Assembly (NCBI GenBank): GCA_029339505.1
Contig: JAQISU010000108.1
Coordinates: 22,334,001 to 22,398,000 of the forward strand
DNA: 64,000 bases
Direction: 5' to 3'
Source of the DNA: Unio delphinus
Taxonomy: Eukaryota > Mollusca > Bivalvia > Unionida > Unionidae
Below, piece by piece: positions 1 to 9,486 of the stretch (the first letter of the stretch is position 1; the number at the start of each line of letters is the position of its first letter). Position numbers and translations under genes: made by a program. Under the pieces are notes generated by a model. That model had not been told where the DNA came from and did not search any database. It worked only from the letters and a program-made list of their open reading frames with translations.

Positions 1-613
1 TAAATTTATTGTCACAAATCCGTGTGGGATTGACTGAGCGTGATTAAAGAAATTTCTAAATTGATTATGATCCATATCACCGCCGCACCAAGTTTGCCAA
101 ATATTTCGTAGCCTATGTGTGTCAACTCCGTTGAATACAGCAAGAATATTGCAGTTATCTCTGATCACTTTTGGTATTTGAGTGTGTCGTTGAGCGACAT
201 ATATCACGTCAGTGTTTTTATGCCTACCGCTAAAAAATATCCTAACGGGGTTTTTTTTGATTGTCTAGCATGATACCATCATATACGAATAAATTGTTAA
301 TACCCACATCTATATCATCAATGCCCGGTGCTTCATCGATATCGGTTATAAACTCAATAATGCCCTCGCCGGATTCTTCTACCGCTTTGTCGTTAAAATC
401 TTTTAACACATTGTAACATCGCTGATCATCTAGACTCGGAGATACCAAATACAATTTGTCCCTTTTCATCCATCTCGTTATTAAATTAAGTAAAAATTGT
501 GTCTTGCCACTTCCAAATGGTCCGATTATAATTATTCTAATTGAATTCTGCAACATCGCATGGTGTTTAATAGGTTCTTGTCGTCGGATAGCTGAAAACA
601 CAATTACATTCAT
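1..613 (-). pseudogene. Genome-packaging ATPase (A32/FtsK-HerA type), 3' end outside window
   Basis: The family pumps viral DNA into the capsid. The first 123 codons read cleanly from ATG at 611-613. A P-loop GPFGSGKT sits at residues 31-38, and a Walker-B-like VYDG at about 110-113 follows a hydrophobic strand; most relatives have two acidic residues here, so the G is probably a mutation. The frame breaks at an 8-T run (251-258), and homologous reading continues in the neighbouring frame to the left edge, including the segment NHAQSIPHGF. It is divergent from the zinc-ribbon/PLA2 gene. The degraded counterpart in copy 2 lies at about 19,150-20,041. The packaging role is family knowledge; the assignment rests on the P-loop, the spacing and the element context. 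Confidence 0.7.
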
Positions 614-630
614 GCTAGTATAAATATATT

Positions 631-1135
631 ATTGATCAATATTGTGTGAAATGTAAGAAGCGTACTGGCACAGATGACTTAGCGACGATTACAACTAGCA
701 ATCAGCACTTTCTGGTAAATGCGTACAATGTAGTACAAAAAAAATTAGATATGTTTCCAAGAATTAAAAAAAAAACGAGCAGGTGATATTGCAGCCAAGC
801 TAGTAAAACTACCAGGGACACCATGGGCGAAGTATCCGGGAGAAAAATACCTTCCAGGGTATAGCTATTATGGACCCGGGAGAAGACTCGATATTATAGT
901 CGATGATCAAAACCAACCTCGACGTGGTAAATATCCAATAAACTCTATTGATAAGGCGTGTCATGCTCATGATGTTGCTCATAAAAGCAGTAATCTGCAA
1001 CATAGACGTCTCGCAGATGTAAAATTGATTCATGCGTTGCATTCTATCACTGATATATCATAGAATGAAAAGTTGGCTTCATGGTTAGTAAAATCGGCGA
1101 TGAAACGTAAATTGCTGTTAGGTGCTGGTAATTAA
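631..1135 (+). pseudogene. Zinc-ribbon + parvovirus-type phospholipase A2 domain protein
   Basis: The N-terminus begins YCVKCKK (CxxC at 643-654), like a small DUF5679-type zinc ribbon; the second cysteine pair is not visible. After a frame break near 740-780 comes a PLA2-like region with YYGPG (about 866-880), the catalytic-type pair His-Asp in CHAHDVAH (968-973) and a downstream RRLADVK. In parvovirus VP1 this fold breaches endosomal membranes during entry; that role here is inference. An in-frame TAG at 1061-1063 precedes a basic tail ending GAGN at 1135, just before the integrase start. No ATG is in frame at the N-terminus; the likely start position is now ATT. In copy 2 the Asp of the His-Asp pair is lost. 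Confidence 0.6.
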
Positions 1136-1142
1136 TAATAAA

Positions 1143-2068
1143 ATGGAATCTATTTATTGTTCTCCAAAAGGATACTGGAGGGGTAAAGCAGCAATCGGTA
1201 AACTCGCTAGTGCAGCAGTGGTGAAATATACAACGGATTGGTTATCCAAACAGGCGATATGGCAAATGTATATACCGCCGCCTAAACAAATTACCTACTC
1301 GCATTTGGATGTGACCGTTCCTAATGAAGTTCATCAAGCTGATATATTATTTCTGCCACATGAGTGTGGTTACAAATACGCGTTAACTGTAGTTGATATT
1401 GCGAGTCGATACAAACAAGCAGAACCGCTAAAAACAAAATCATCAACTGAAGTATCTTCTGCATTTGAAAGGATTTATCAAATGGGTCCTCTGCGCTGGC
1501 CAAATCTATTACAAGTTGATGATGGCAAGGAATTTCAGGGTGCGGTTCTATTAACTATGAAGAATCAAAATACCGCGTTACGACGAGGACATACTGTACT
1601 ACATCGCGATCAGGCAATTGTTGAACGATTTAATCATACACATGCTGAGCGGTTATTTGGATATCAATACGCAAAGGAATTCATCCAGGATAATGGGTTA
1701 AGAGATTACCAGGTGTAATTACCGCGCTGAATAATGAGGTTACTCGAACAATCAACATGAAATCTAACAACGCGATTAAAAAGATGTATATACCCGTAAA
1801 ACCACAAAAGGATTTTTCAAAACAACCAATACTCGGTAATGTCACTGGAAGATATTTATATGAACCAGGAGAGCTCGAAGGTGGCACAAAAAGAGCTACT
1901 GATCCTATTTGAAGCGTTACTGCGCATAAGATATCTAGCATAACACGATCTACGGGAAGACCAGCAATTTATAAATTGGATTCAACTGCTAATCAGCGAG
2001 GATTTACTAGTGAACAACTACAAGTGATACCCGAGGATACTCAGTTACCATCGCGTGGTCTTAACTAG
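1143..2068 (+). pseudogene. Maverick/Polinton retroviral-type (rve) integrase
   Basis: The DDE integrase inserts the element into host DNA. The start is taken at ATG 1143, which matches the family N-terminus and the copy 2 start. Catalytic residues seen are Asp in HQADILFLP (1341-1343), Asp in LQVDDGKEF (1518-1520) and Glu in IVERFN (1623-1625), with 34 residues between the last two. The frame breaks near 1690-1718. The C-terminal domain continues in another frame (ILGNVTGRYLYEPGELEGG) with a TGA at about 1909 and ends at TAG 2066-2068. This stop overlaps the convergent polymerase gene's stop (2061-2063). The core is the best-preserved integrase in the window. Confidence 0.85.
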
Positions 2069-4675
2069 CACCCTTTCGTCTGTTGCACTCAAGACTAGTC
2101 AGCATCACATTATCTCTGGTATGACTTACGCTGCTATTCTTTCTGTCTACGGTAAATTGGCAAGGATCTTTATCCAACCATCACAAACGCATTATACAAT
2201 TGCAACTCACGCAGTGATTAATCTGTTGTTGTTTCAGTGTAAATTTTGATTTAGCATCAATATCAAATTCTCTGGGTTTTTTTATCCTGCTGTTTATAAC
2301 GAGTTTTTTTTTCTCATTATATCATCGCTGACAATATCACTTATTGTAGTGTCATTATCATCTAAAACAACTCTTCGAAGCTGATTTATTCTTCGTACTC
2401 TGGATACTGCGAGATAAACTAAATTCGACCATTCGATGTGATTATCTACCATTCGATGTGATTATCTACCATACAAACAATTGTATCTGATATAGTTAAT
2501 CCCTGTGAAGAATGTATTGTCGCTGCGTAACCTAGCGTCCATGGGGATTTATCAGCGCGCAATGTGTCCTCGACGACATTGATATGAACCAGCACAATAT
2601 CATTTAACACTAAATTTTGCTTAATTCTCCATGATCCCCAACCCTCGTCAGAATTTGTGAATTCGGCCACTTCTTCCCTGTGTTTCGCGTCTATATAAAA
2701 TAAATCAGTTCCTACTCTAACTGCGGTGTCAGGAAATCTATTTATCATCGAACATAAGTTGATACAAGCATAAGTCAGCATAGACGACCTCAAATGTGTA
2801 TATTGAAGATTTTATCTGTCTGCGTAAGTAACAATTGTACCAAACTTTGTTCCATCGGACAAGAAAGCGTCTTTACGATCCACGTACATACCTTTAGATG
2901 TTATATCCGCGATTATAAAATCGTATTCAACGTTATCTATAATCAATCGTGAAGAATATTGTTTATTGTTGTATTTTCCACCCTGAGTAAATTTACCAAT
3001 TATTCTTCTACCAAGATCCTTTGCGTTTTGTTTTCTAATTTCAAATAGCTGTTTGGACCATTTCACGACATTTTCCTCTTCGAGATCGAGAAATTGTTTT
3101 TTATTTTCGCTAATTATACTATCTAGATTAGATTGTGGTTACCAAACCTCAGTCTGCGCTCGATATGATATAATCGCTTCACTGACAATCAACGATATCA
3201 ACAAGCTACAATCAATCATATATCGTAACAGCACTATTGACATCCAGTGTTTTTCAGATATATGTCTACCAATCCAAACATAACAACACTGATGAAGTCC
3301 TGTAGCCAATTCAAATGATACTACAAGAGCGAATCCAGTTAAATCAAAATCAGGCAGTGGTCTATTAATAGCAACACGGGTCATCTCCTGTGTTGGGTGT
3401 CCAAATCGTTTGAAGTATAAAGCGCATTCTCCGTACCCGAGAAAACTCCCGGGATAACACGCGACTATATCAACCGAAATAATAGTTTTAGGGTCATATT
3501 TTGTATTTCCTAATCCGCCATGACCATATTTTACGCAGCTTGATTTGATGTTTGTGAGTAATTCAGCTCGCGATGGTTTCCACGTGTTTTTCTTTCTCGC
3601 AAAATGAGCTGCAACCGACGGAATTGTAAAATAGCTTGTTAATAATTGTTCGTCGTGGTCTGTTGAAAAACTACTAGCTAGTTTTTTCATCGCATCATGG
3701 AGTGCTTCTTTGCGGTATAAATCTCCATTAGGTCTTACACATTGATGGAATCTGCCCTCGGAGTTTTCAAAACTCTGAAGTAACCACATTGACACCGGAT
3801 GGTTTTAACTCAACTGATAAATAAACTCAAATAATTTTTTCTAAGAGAATTCTGAAGAGAACTTCACGGGTATATATTTTATTGTTCTATCCCGTGGAAA
3901 GAATGTTACTGCAGGTGTTCAAGCGTGTTCGTTATGATCAATATTTTTTATTGGAGGCCCTATCGATTTATATTTCGATTCATATAATATCTCACTTGTT
4001 ATCTTCGTTACCGATATTGCGAATTTTAGTATTCGTTCTAACGCTGCCACATTTGGAATTGTTGCCCCGTGCTCTTTCACTGTTAGTCACCATTGATTTA
4101 TTTTTTTGCGCCTTAGATCAGTCAATTTGTTTCCACGCAGCGCATTTATGACGTGTTCTATTATTCGTTCTGCTACACAACTCAACGATGATAGTTTCAT
4201 GGGTTTTAGTTTTTCAGTACTCGGTTTATCATTTAACGGATATATCCCATAAACAACTGCTGTTACAGGATAAGATCTTTCGTAGTATGATTTGTCAATT
4301 CCAGTCAAAATTCCTGGTTTGGAATCTTGACTCATATTGATAGTTCTTTAATGCTTCAGGACGGTTTTAAATTTATCCCTGAGAATCCAATCTCCTGTGT
4401 CTGAACGGATAATGCATTTTATTCTTAAAAAATACCTGTTTCGCCCAAGATGTGAGATTATCATGGCTGCTTTTTGTCGTTATTGGTAGCATCAACGTTA
4501 ACATCAATTCGAAATGTTGACCAATAGTGAGTTGCATCATCACGCTTGAATTCATTAAAATAATCACGGATTTTACAAACATGGTTATATCACCTATTCT
4601 TTGGTGCTATATATCGGGATTGAATTTAACATTTTTCCAGGGCTTAATTTTCGATAATCACTCGAACTCTTTCAT
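2061..4675 (-). pseudogene. Protein-primed DNA polymerase B with SF1 helicase and HNH-like C-terminal regions, internally deleted
   Basis: This replicates the element's linear DNA (family role). The start at 4673-4675 matches copy 2. An N-terminal domain with YERSYPVTAVVYGIYP lies at 4087-4335. The polymerase palm follows: motif A SVDIVACYPGSFLGYG (about 3440-3490) and motif C remnant VGTDLFYI (about 2700-2712). The gene then jumps to the second half of an SF1 helicase, GYAATIHSSQGLTISD (about 2490-2535) followed by LVYLAVSRV. It ends with a Cys/His-rich HNH-like tail (CVSCN, HTRDNV, LECN; 2061-2330). The helicase P-loop half, present in copy 2, is deleted here. A 20-bp tandem duplication (2431-2470) shifts the helicase frame. 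At least six further stops or frameshifts are present. Confidence 0.75.
2431..2470. repeat. 20-bp perfect tandem duplication inside the helicase region
   Basis: ATTCGATGTGATTATCTACC occurs twice, head to tail. Its length is not a multiple of three, so it moves the reading frame between the helicase motifs on either side (VDNHIEW before, LVYLAVSRV after). Replication slippage is the simple explanation. Confidence 0.95.
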
Positions 4676-4717
4676 AATATAATTAAAACAGGTATTTAAA
4701 TAGAGAATTTATATATA
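4676..4717. promoter_or_regulatory. 42-bp divergent promoter region (polymerase / zinc-ribbon gene)
   Basis: This lies between the ATG codons of two divergent genes. It contains TATTTAAAT at 4693-4701 and a further TATATA next to the + start. Copy 2 has the same layout at 23,061-23,103 with the same TATTTAAAT. A shared bidirectional TATA-type promoter is inferred from position and conservation. Confidence 0.5.
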
Positions 4718-5061
4718 ATGAATCATTGCAAATGGCTTATGACTGGATCAGTAACCCCGTGTAACAAATCATGCAGAAAGGTATTATGCAAAGTGTACGT
4801 AACGGTAGTTATGGGCCTTTCCCCTGCATACGATGTGGGGTTGGTGTGAGAGGAATATCACAGTTGTGTCTCGGTTGTGATGGTAAGCGATACAAAGAGC
4901 TGAAGCGTTACAATGATAAACTAACTAAGAATTCCATCAATGACTCTAACCCTGACTGTGTCAGCATCCCTGAACGAGCCATAAGGACACCCCAAGACTA
5001 CATTGATAGATTTCCAGGTAATGTAATAATTCAACCAATCAATGAATTGGACAAACAATAG
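4718..5061 (+). pseudogene. Small zinc-ribbon protein (copy 1, frameshifted)
   Basis: The start ATG 4718 encodes MNHCKWLMTGSV, as in copy 2, then the frame shifts near 4,770. The adjacent frame carries PCIRCGVGVRG and LCLGCDGKRYKELKRY, a CxxC...CxxC ribbon followed by a charged tail ending TPQDYIDRF. The protein is 107 aa in copy 2. Its role is unknown; position between the polymerase promoter and the HNH gene suggests an early or DNA-associated role (inference). Confidence 0.55.
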
Positions 5062-5073
5062 TATAGTATATAA

Positions 5074-5491
5074 ATGAACCAAGAATTCCAACCACATCCC
5101 GTGATTACCAATTATGAAGCGTCCCGTGATGGTATTGTCAGACACAGACGACTGAAGAAGCCAGTTGGTTCTGACAATGGTATGGGGCATTTGAAGTTTA
5201 AGGCTTTAGGGAAAGTGTATTACAATCATAGATATTGAATTGATCAAATATGGGTTTGTAGTTGATCTCATTGATTCCAATCCAAAGAATAATTCTTTGA
5301 ATAATCTGCAAGCTGTTACACAGAGTGAGAATTCCAAACGAGGAAAGACTGGAAAATTCTTGAAAAATGCGAGATCTGTAAAATCTTTAAATACAACAAA
5401 TAGCGAACAAATTGTATTCCAATCTATGTCCGAAGCCGGTGGATATTTTGATATTTATATAGCCTCAGTACGATATGTTGCAGAGGAATAA
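5074..5491 (+). pseudogene. HNH endonuclease with NUMOD-like flanks (copy 1, inactivated)
   Basis: The start MNQEFQPHPVITNYEASRDG reads to a stop at about 5,236. The HNH part continues in another frame (5,240-5,491): GFVVDLIDSNPKNNSLNNLQ then QSENSKRG and a helix-rich end resembling a NUMOD1-type DNA-binding repeat (EAGGYFDIYIASVR). The histidine expected after Asp in the first HNH motif is Leu here but His in copy 2 (VIDHIVSNP), so this copy has lost a catalytic residue as well as the frame. TATATAA lies directly upstream of the ATG in both copies. HNH homing-type nicking or cleavage is family knowledge; its use by the element is unknown. Confidence 0.65.
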
Positions 5492-5960
5492 CCCAGTCTG
5501 CGATTTCCCAATAAAACGGACAAAGAATTCAATTTTCATATGTCTAACTAGATTTCATTTTGTACTGTTCTTTACGGTATTAAGGGAAATAACTCGTGCG
5601 GGTATATGTTACGGCTTATGAAAGAGTTACAGATCTCAATAGATTGTGTCATCTGATTTCTGATTGGTTGATTTTTACCTACCACGATGTACTGGAAACG
5701 AATTAAATACGCAGTGTTTACAAACGACTGTATTCGTTTTTTAGTGCTTTTATCAAGTATTTGGTTTTGTTTCAGTGTTGTCAGTAATCAGTATTAGTAC
5801 ATGAAAGGTATGTGGATTCATTCATTATACTGTGCTGTCCTACTATAATTCATTCATTGTGTATAAATACCGCCGCTGACGTCATTCACACCTGTTCATT
5901 TTTGATTGTTTCATCTTACCTATATATTATATTCAAAATGTATGCTTGTATATAAGAACC
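5492..5960. other. Intergenic part of element copy 1
   Basis: There is no gene here. A block near 5,578-5,640 (TAAGGGAAATAACTCGTGCG to GATCTCAAT) is recognisably shared with copy 2 at 23,990-24,060, so it is old element sequence and not a later insertion. The rest is AT-rich with no structure I can name. Confidence 0.5.
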
Positions 5961-5977
5961 GTTAGGTCAATCGTAAC

Positions 5978-6045
5978 GTGCTGAGGTGCCATACTGGCGG
6001 CCATGGTTCAAACCCCGTAACAGGCATTATTGCCAACGGTACCTT
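5978..6045 (+). other. tRNA-like (B-box bearing) conserved block, copy 1
   Basis: GGTTCAAACCCC at 6005-6016 fits the Pol III B-box pattern, followed by GGCATTATTGCCAACGGTACC. Copy 2 has the same block at 24,165-24,230 with AGTTCGAATCTC. No complete cloverleaf or clear A-box is visible. It could be a Pol III promoter remnant, a captured tRNA half, or part of a lost coding region, since the frame around it is also open in both copies. Confidence 0.35.
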
Positions 6046-6199
6046 AAAAAATGATTTTAATTGGGGGGTGCGTAAACACCCGAAATTCAAATTGCAACAA
6101 CATATACCATCCACACCGAGCCGTGGTGTGAATGACTTTTTTCATTCAACCCAAGGCGACTTTGTGGGGTATATGTGGTTGCATGAATGTAGGAGTGTT

Positions 6200-6415
6200 A
6201 TCATTCATTGATATCATTCATTTAATGTTATATATAGTATTGTCTTGTACTGTCCCTATACAATTGCCATAACACTCAAATGGAATCGTATAATCATTCA
6301 TTGACATCATTCATTTAATGCTATATGTAGTATTGTCTTGTACTATCCTTAAACAATTGCCATAACACTCGAATGGAATTGTATAATTATTCATTGACAT
6401 CATTCATTGTATATA
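6200..6415. repeat. 93-bp tandem repeat, about 2.3 copies
   Basis: Units begin at 6200, 6293 and 6386 with ATCATTCATTGAYATCATTC and run through TAGTATTGTCTTGTACT and CAATTGCCATAACACTC. It is absent from the matching part of copy 2. Confidence 0.8.
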
Positions 6416-6433
6416 TCCATCCTTTATGTATTA

Positions 6434-6595
6434 TACAACCGCCATATACACTCGATTTGGGGTTGTTTGTGACGTCCATTCATGTACAACCGCCATATAC
6501 ACTTGATGTGGGGTTCTTTGTTTGTGCCGTCCATTTATGTACAACCGCCATATACACTCGATTTGGGGTTGTTTGTGCCGTCCATTCATGTATGC
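6434..6595. repeat. 51-55-bp tandem repeat, three copies
   Basis: Units start TACAACCGCCATATACACT at 6434, 6485 and 6540 and contain TTGGGGTTGTTTGTG and CGTCCATTCATG. The array directly follows the 93-bp array. Confidence 0.85.
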
Positions 6596-6599
6596 CTAA

Positions 6600-6725
6600 A
6601 ATCTACCTAAAACCGTAGTAATGGCATTGTACTGTCCTAACCTAAAACATGGCATTGTACCTTCAATTAGCCTAAAACATGGCATTGTATATGTAGCTTG
6701 AAAACATAGCATTGTACTGTCTAAA
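6600..6725. repeat. About 30-bp tandem repeat, four copies
   Basis: The repeating core is TAAAACATGGCATTGTAC with variable spacers. It is the third adjacent array; its core ATGGCATTGTAC differs from the two upstream arrays. Confidence 0.7.
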
Positions 6726-6802
6726 AAAACGGGTCAATCACCCCTCTTTGTTTTGGAAAAATATATATCATATATTAGAAATATATTTTTATTTTGAATA
6801 AT

Positions 6803-7130
6803 ATGAATTCTAAGGATATTAATGAAATTAAAATTAAAATTGAAAAGTCTAGGATTTCAATTATCAGATGGTTTAAACTGTGATCAAATTACTTCCGACT
6901 TTGAAGATATTGAATATAGCGCAATAAAAAAATATGTGTTGCCGAAAAGATATGCCTTCATTAAAAGAATCTAGAATTCCATTCGTGAATCCCTTGTTTT
7001 CTAAAGCGACGTCAGTAAATTCGTCCCGTTATTCACTGTTGCAGAACGCGTCAGAAAATGACTGGGGCAACAATATGAATTGAAACGAGACGTCAATTCA
7101 AAAAATAGAAGTATAAGAACAATGATCAGT
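6803..7130 (+). pseudogene. Small conserved helical protein of unknown function (copy 1)
   Basis: The start MNSKDINEIKIKIEKSR reads until a TGA at about 6,883. The shared core with copy 2 lies further on in other frames: KKYVLPKRYAFIKRI (about 6,930-6,970), then a segment matching KF.PLF and a charged tail. It is not recognised. Both copies place it just before the next unknown gene of the virion block. No signal peptide or membrane segment is seen; it is probably alpha-helical. Confidence 0.4.
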
Positions 7131-7492
7131 CAAATCAAAACCTTTCCCTCGGCCGAGTAAAAAAATTCCCACTGAAAAACACTCTCTACATTCGCCATTT
7201 TACCCTGCATTCCGACTATGTCTGAGCCGACTAGCGTGTATACAAGTACACAATTAATACAAACACTACATTGATAAACGCCTGTCGAACAGATGTTACG
7301 AGTATAACAATGGACAGGTAAGACTGTTTTAATCAATAACGACTGTGAACTACTATACTGAGGAGTTTTATCAATGAACGTGTACTATCGACTTTTACCT
7401 GCCTGAGTTGGGTCAAATGGTCGATTTGTCACTATATCGTACATGAAAATCTCTTCGAGGTTCAAATTGGAATTTGCTTTACTGTTTCATTA
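7131..7492. other. Spacer in element copy 1
   Basis: Stop-rich sequence between two element genes. Short stretches resemble copy 2 around 25,130-25,417. I see no repeat or RNA. Confidence 0.4.
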
Positions 7493-8576
7493 ATGGTAAA
7501 CGAAGCATTAACTACCACACTAGCGAGATAGAGATTTTCTGCAATTAGGAAATTTTTGCCAATCCGCGATTCCGTCATAAATAAATTAAAAACTAGACAG
7601 AGTGTTCAGACTGATATTTTTAGGGATCTGAAGATTTGTTTAGACCAATTACAACTGCAAGGAAAGGGGTAATATCATCCACTGAGCGAGCAATATACGG
7701 AGATATCCCCAAAGAGGGAAATCCATCAAGAAAAGAAGCTCCTATACTTCCTGTACTTGAAAAGATAGCAGCGGAAACTGAACAAACACAAAAGTCTGTA
7801 CAAAATCTCCAAGGTGATATATTAACTCAGCGAGAAGTTGAACGACTAGATGATATTGATGTTAGTGATCTACCTGAATCAAAAAGATTTACGCGCAAGA
7901 TTCAAAAAAGAGGGATTAGCTAAAATGTATGAGACTAAAGCAGCAAAAGTTCCTGCGCTTGTTGTGACGACTTATGAAGAGAGAACAAAATGTTGAAACC
8001 AGAACAACACAAGTATATTAAAGATGCAATGATGTATTTTACAAAATCATAACTAACAAAAGTCAAGTTGATTCAGATAGTGCATCATACATTGAATATA
8101 TCAATGCGGTGAGTAAAGTGACTAAACAATATGAAGAATTTAAACAACAACAAAAACTGCAAAAATTGCAAAGAAAGAAAATAACCTTCAAAGAAAATAT
8201 CCTTCTCACCTAAAAAGCCACAACCTGAACCATCTAAACAAGATGAAGAAGATGCATTGTTTATTTAGGAAGTCAAGAAGCAGTTACACAGGGTGCAACT
8301 GGTTATATTAGTAGTAGTGGGGAGGGATTTACTAAATCCCGAGGATATTACAGAGGAATTTCAGGTAGTGGTCTTGTTAGTTGTCCTGGTAATGTTCTTG
8401 GTGATATAGCACGATTATAAGTACTCATCGGAGGGAAACGAGCTAGAAATAACTCACCGGAAATAATTAATGAAGCAGCTGATATCTGTAGGTGCTTATT
8501 TCAAGGCGGCGTCATGGATATTCATATATATCGAGAGATCATTGACGAGTTAGTGGACGGTTATCACAGCGATTAA
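7493..8576 (+). pseudogene. Virion-block protein of unknown function (copy 1)
   Basis: The start ATG 7493 is chosen because copy 2 begins the same way (MV.EALTT.LAR at 25,418). Readable parts are a basic N-terminus, a clean stretch 7,636-7,923 with a helical EKIAAETEQTQKSVQNLQ segment, a Gln/Lys-rich coiled-coil part (8,090-8,180), and a conserved C-terminus: GISGSGLVSCPGN, NNSPEIINEAADICRCLFQ and GVMDIHIYREIIDELVDGYH, ending TAA 8574-8576. No enzyme motif is visible. The conserved Gly-rich and acidic C-terminus suggests a virion or scaffold component (inference). The stop overlaps a convergent minus-strand ORF. Confidence 0.5.
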
Positions 8577-8890
8577 CGTAGCATCGACGATATGATATCG
8601 TCAACAAGCCTCATTGTACAAAAACGCCAATGGGACATTATAATACCGTAATCCATATAATTTATCAAATCGGCCATAAAATCGTCAGATATATAATAAT
8701 CTATATAATCAACCCAATTATAATTTTTTCTTTTATACGAATCCTTTTCAAATAATCCACGATAAATTACTAAACTTGATAAATCATCGGTGAACGCTTT
8801 TTTATCTCCGGACATATAATAAAATTTTACAAGTAAGCTTCCCTTTACAAAAATATGATTGTGTGCTAGTTCTTTAATATTATCACCCAT
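8573..8890 (-). CDS. Unrecognised 105-codon minus-strand ORF inserted in copy 1
   Basis: This is an uninterrupted frame from ATG 8888-8890 to TAA 8573-8575; the same frame stays open upstream to about 8,968 (…GFIGYNPHTKYYAQSGFLG) without another ATG. The product is acidic and aromatic-rich (KNYNWVDYIDYYISDDFM). I do not recognise it. It lies opposite to all surrounding virion genes, and the matching spacer in copy 2 (26,470-26,502) is only about 33 bp, so the region is specific to copy 1. Unlike neighbouring genes it has no internal stop. It may be a captured gene, or chance. Confidence 0.35.
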   Translation of the reverse strand: MGDNIKELAHNHIFVKGSLLVKFYYMSGDKKAFTDDLSSLVIYRGLFEKDSYKRKNYNWVDYIDYYISDDFMADLINYMDYGIIMSHWRFCTMRLVDDIISSMLR

Positions 8891-9000
8891 TAATCCCAAA
8901 AAACCTGATTGTGCATAGTATTTAGTATGTGGGTTATAACCGATAAATCCCCATTGTACTATGTTATAATATCATTTGAGTTACTAGTAATTAAATAAGA

Positions 9001-9470
9001 ATGATCATACACTACAACCATGATAAACCAACCAACGTCTATGTAGTAAACTCACGATTTCCAGTTTATAGAGCACACTATGGTGATGGTCTCGGTGATA
9101 CAATTGCAGGTTTTTTTTGCAAGAATGGCTCCAAAAGTAGCGCCGCTAGCAAAACAATTATCAATGAAGACCATTGATGTTATTCGTGATAAGGGTATTT
9201 GCGCTGTTGGAGATGCTGCCGGAAAGGCATTTTTCGCCGCGAAGGATAAACTAACAGCGCTAGTTCGACGGCGAAGGAAACTGGGACCACTACCATCTAA
9301 AACAGTGATGCCTGCAAGTGTTAGTAAAATAATAAATAATGCAGTAGATCAGAAACTAGCGTCGCTGGTGACTTCGTTGACAGTTTGACCAAAATAACAT
9401 AACCGCAAATATGATAGCGGGAATTGGCTTAAGAAAACAACAAAGGGGTTGACGCCGATGATTTAGATCA
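9001..9470 (+). pseudogene. Small basic virion protein (pX/core-like), copy 1
   Basis: The start is MIIHYNHDKPTNVYVVN at ATG 9001. GLGDTIAG leads into an 8-T run (9,111-9,118) that shifts the frame, and reading continues as MAPKVAPLAKQLSMKTIDVI. A Lys/Arg-rich central part (LVRRRRK) and a C-terminal SKIINNAVDQK follow. Small Gly-rich, basic proteins at this position in Maverick elements are thought to be core or minor virion proteins comparable to adenovirus pX/pVI; that analogy is inference. Copy 2 has a nearly intact version (26,503-26,994). Confidence 0.5.
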
Positions 9471-9486
9471 ATGAATATATAATAAA

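Noticed and set aside
2055..2249. 64-codon plus-strand ORF after the integrase
   Set aside because: Shadow of the polymerase gene's Cys-rich C-terminal region on the minus strand.
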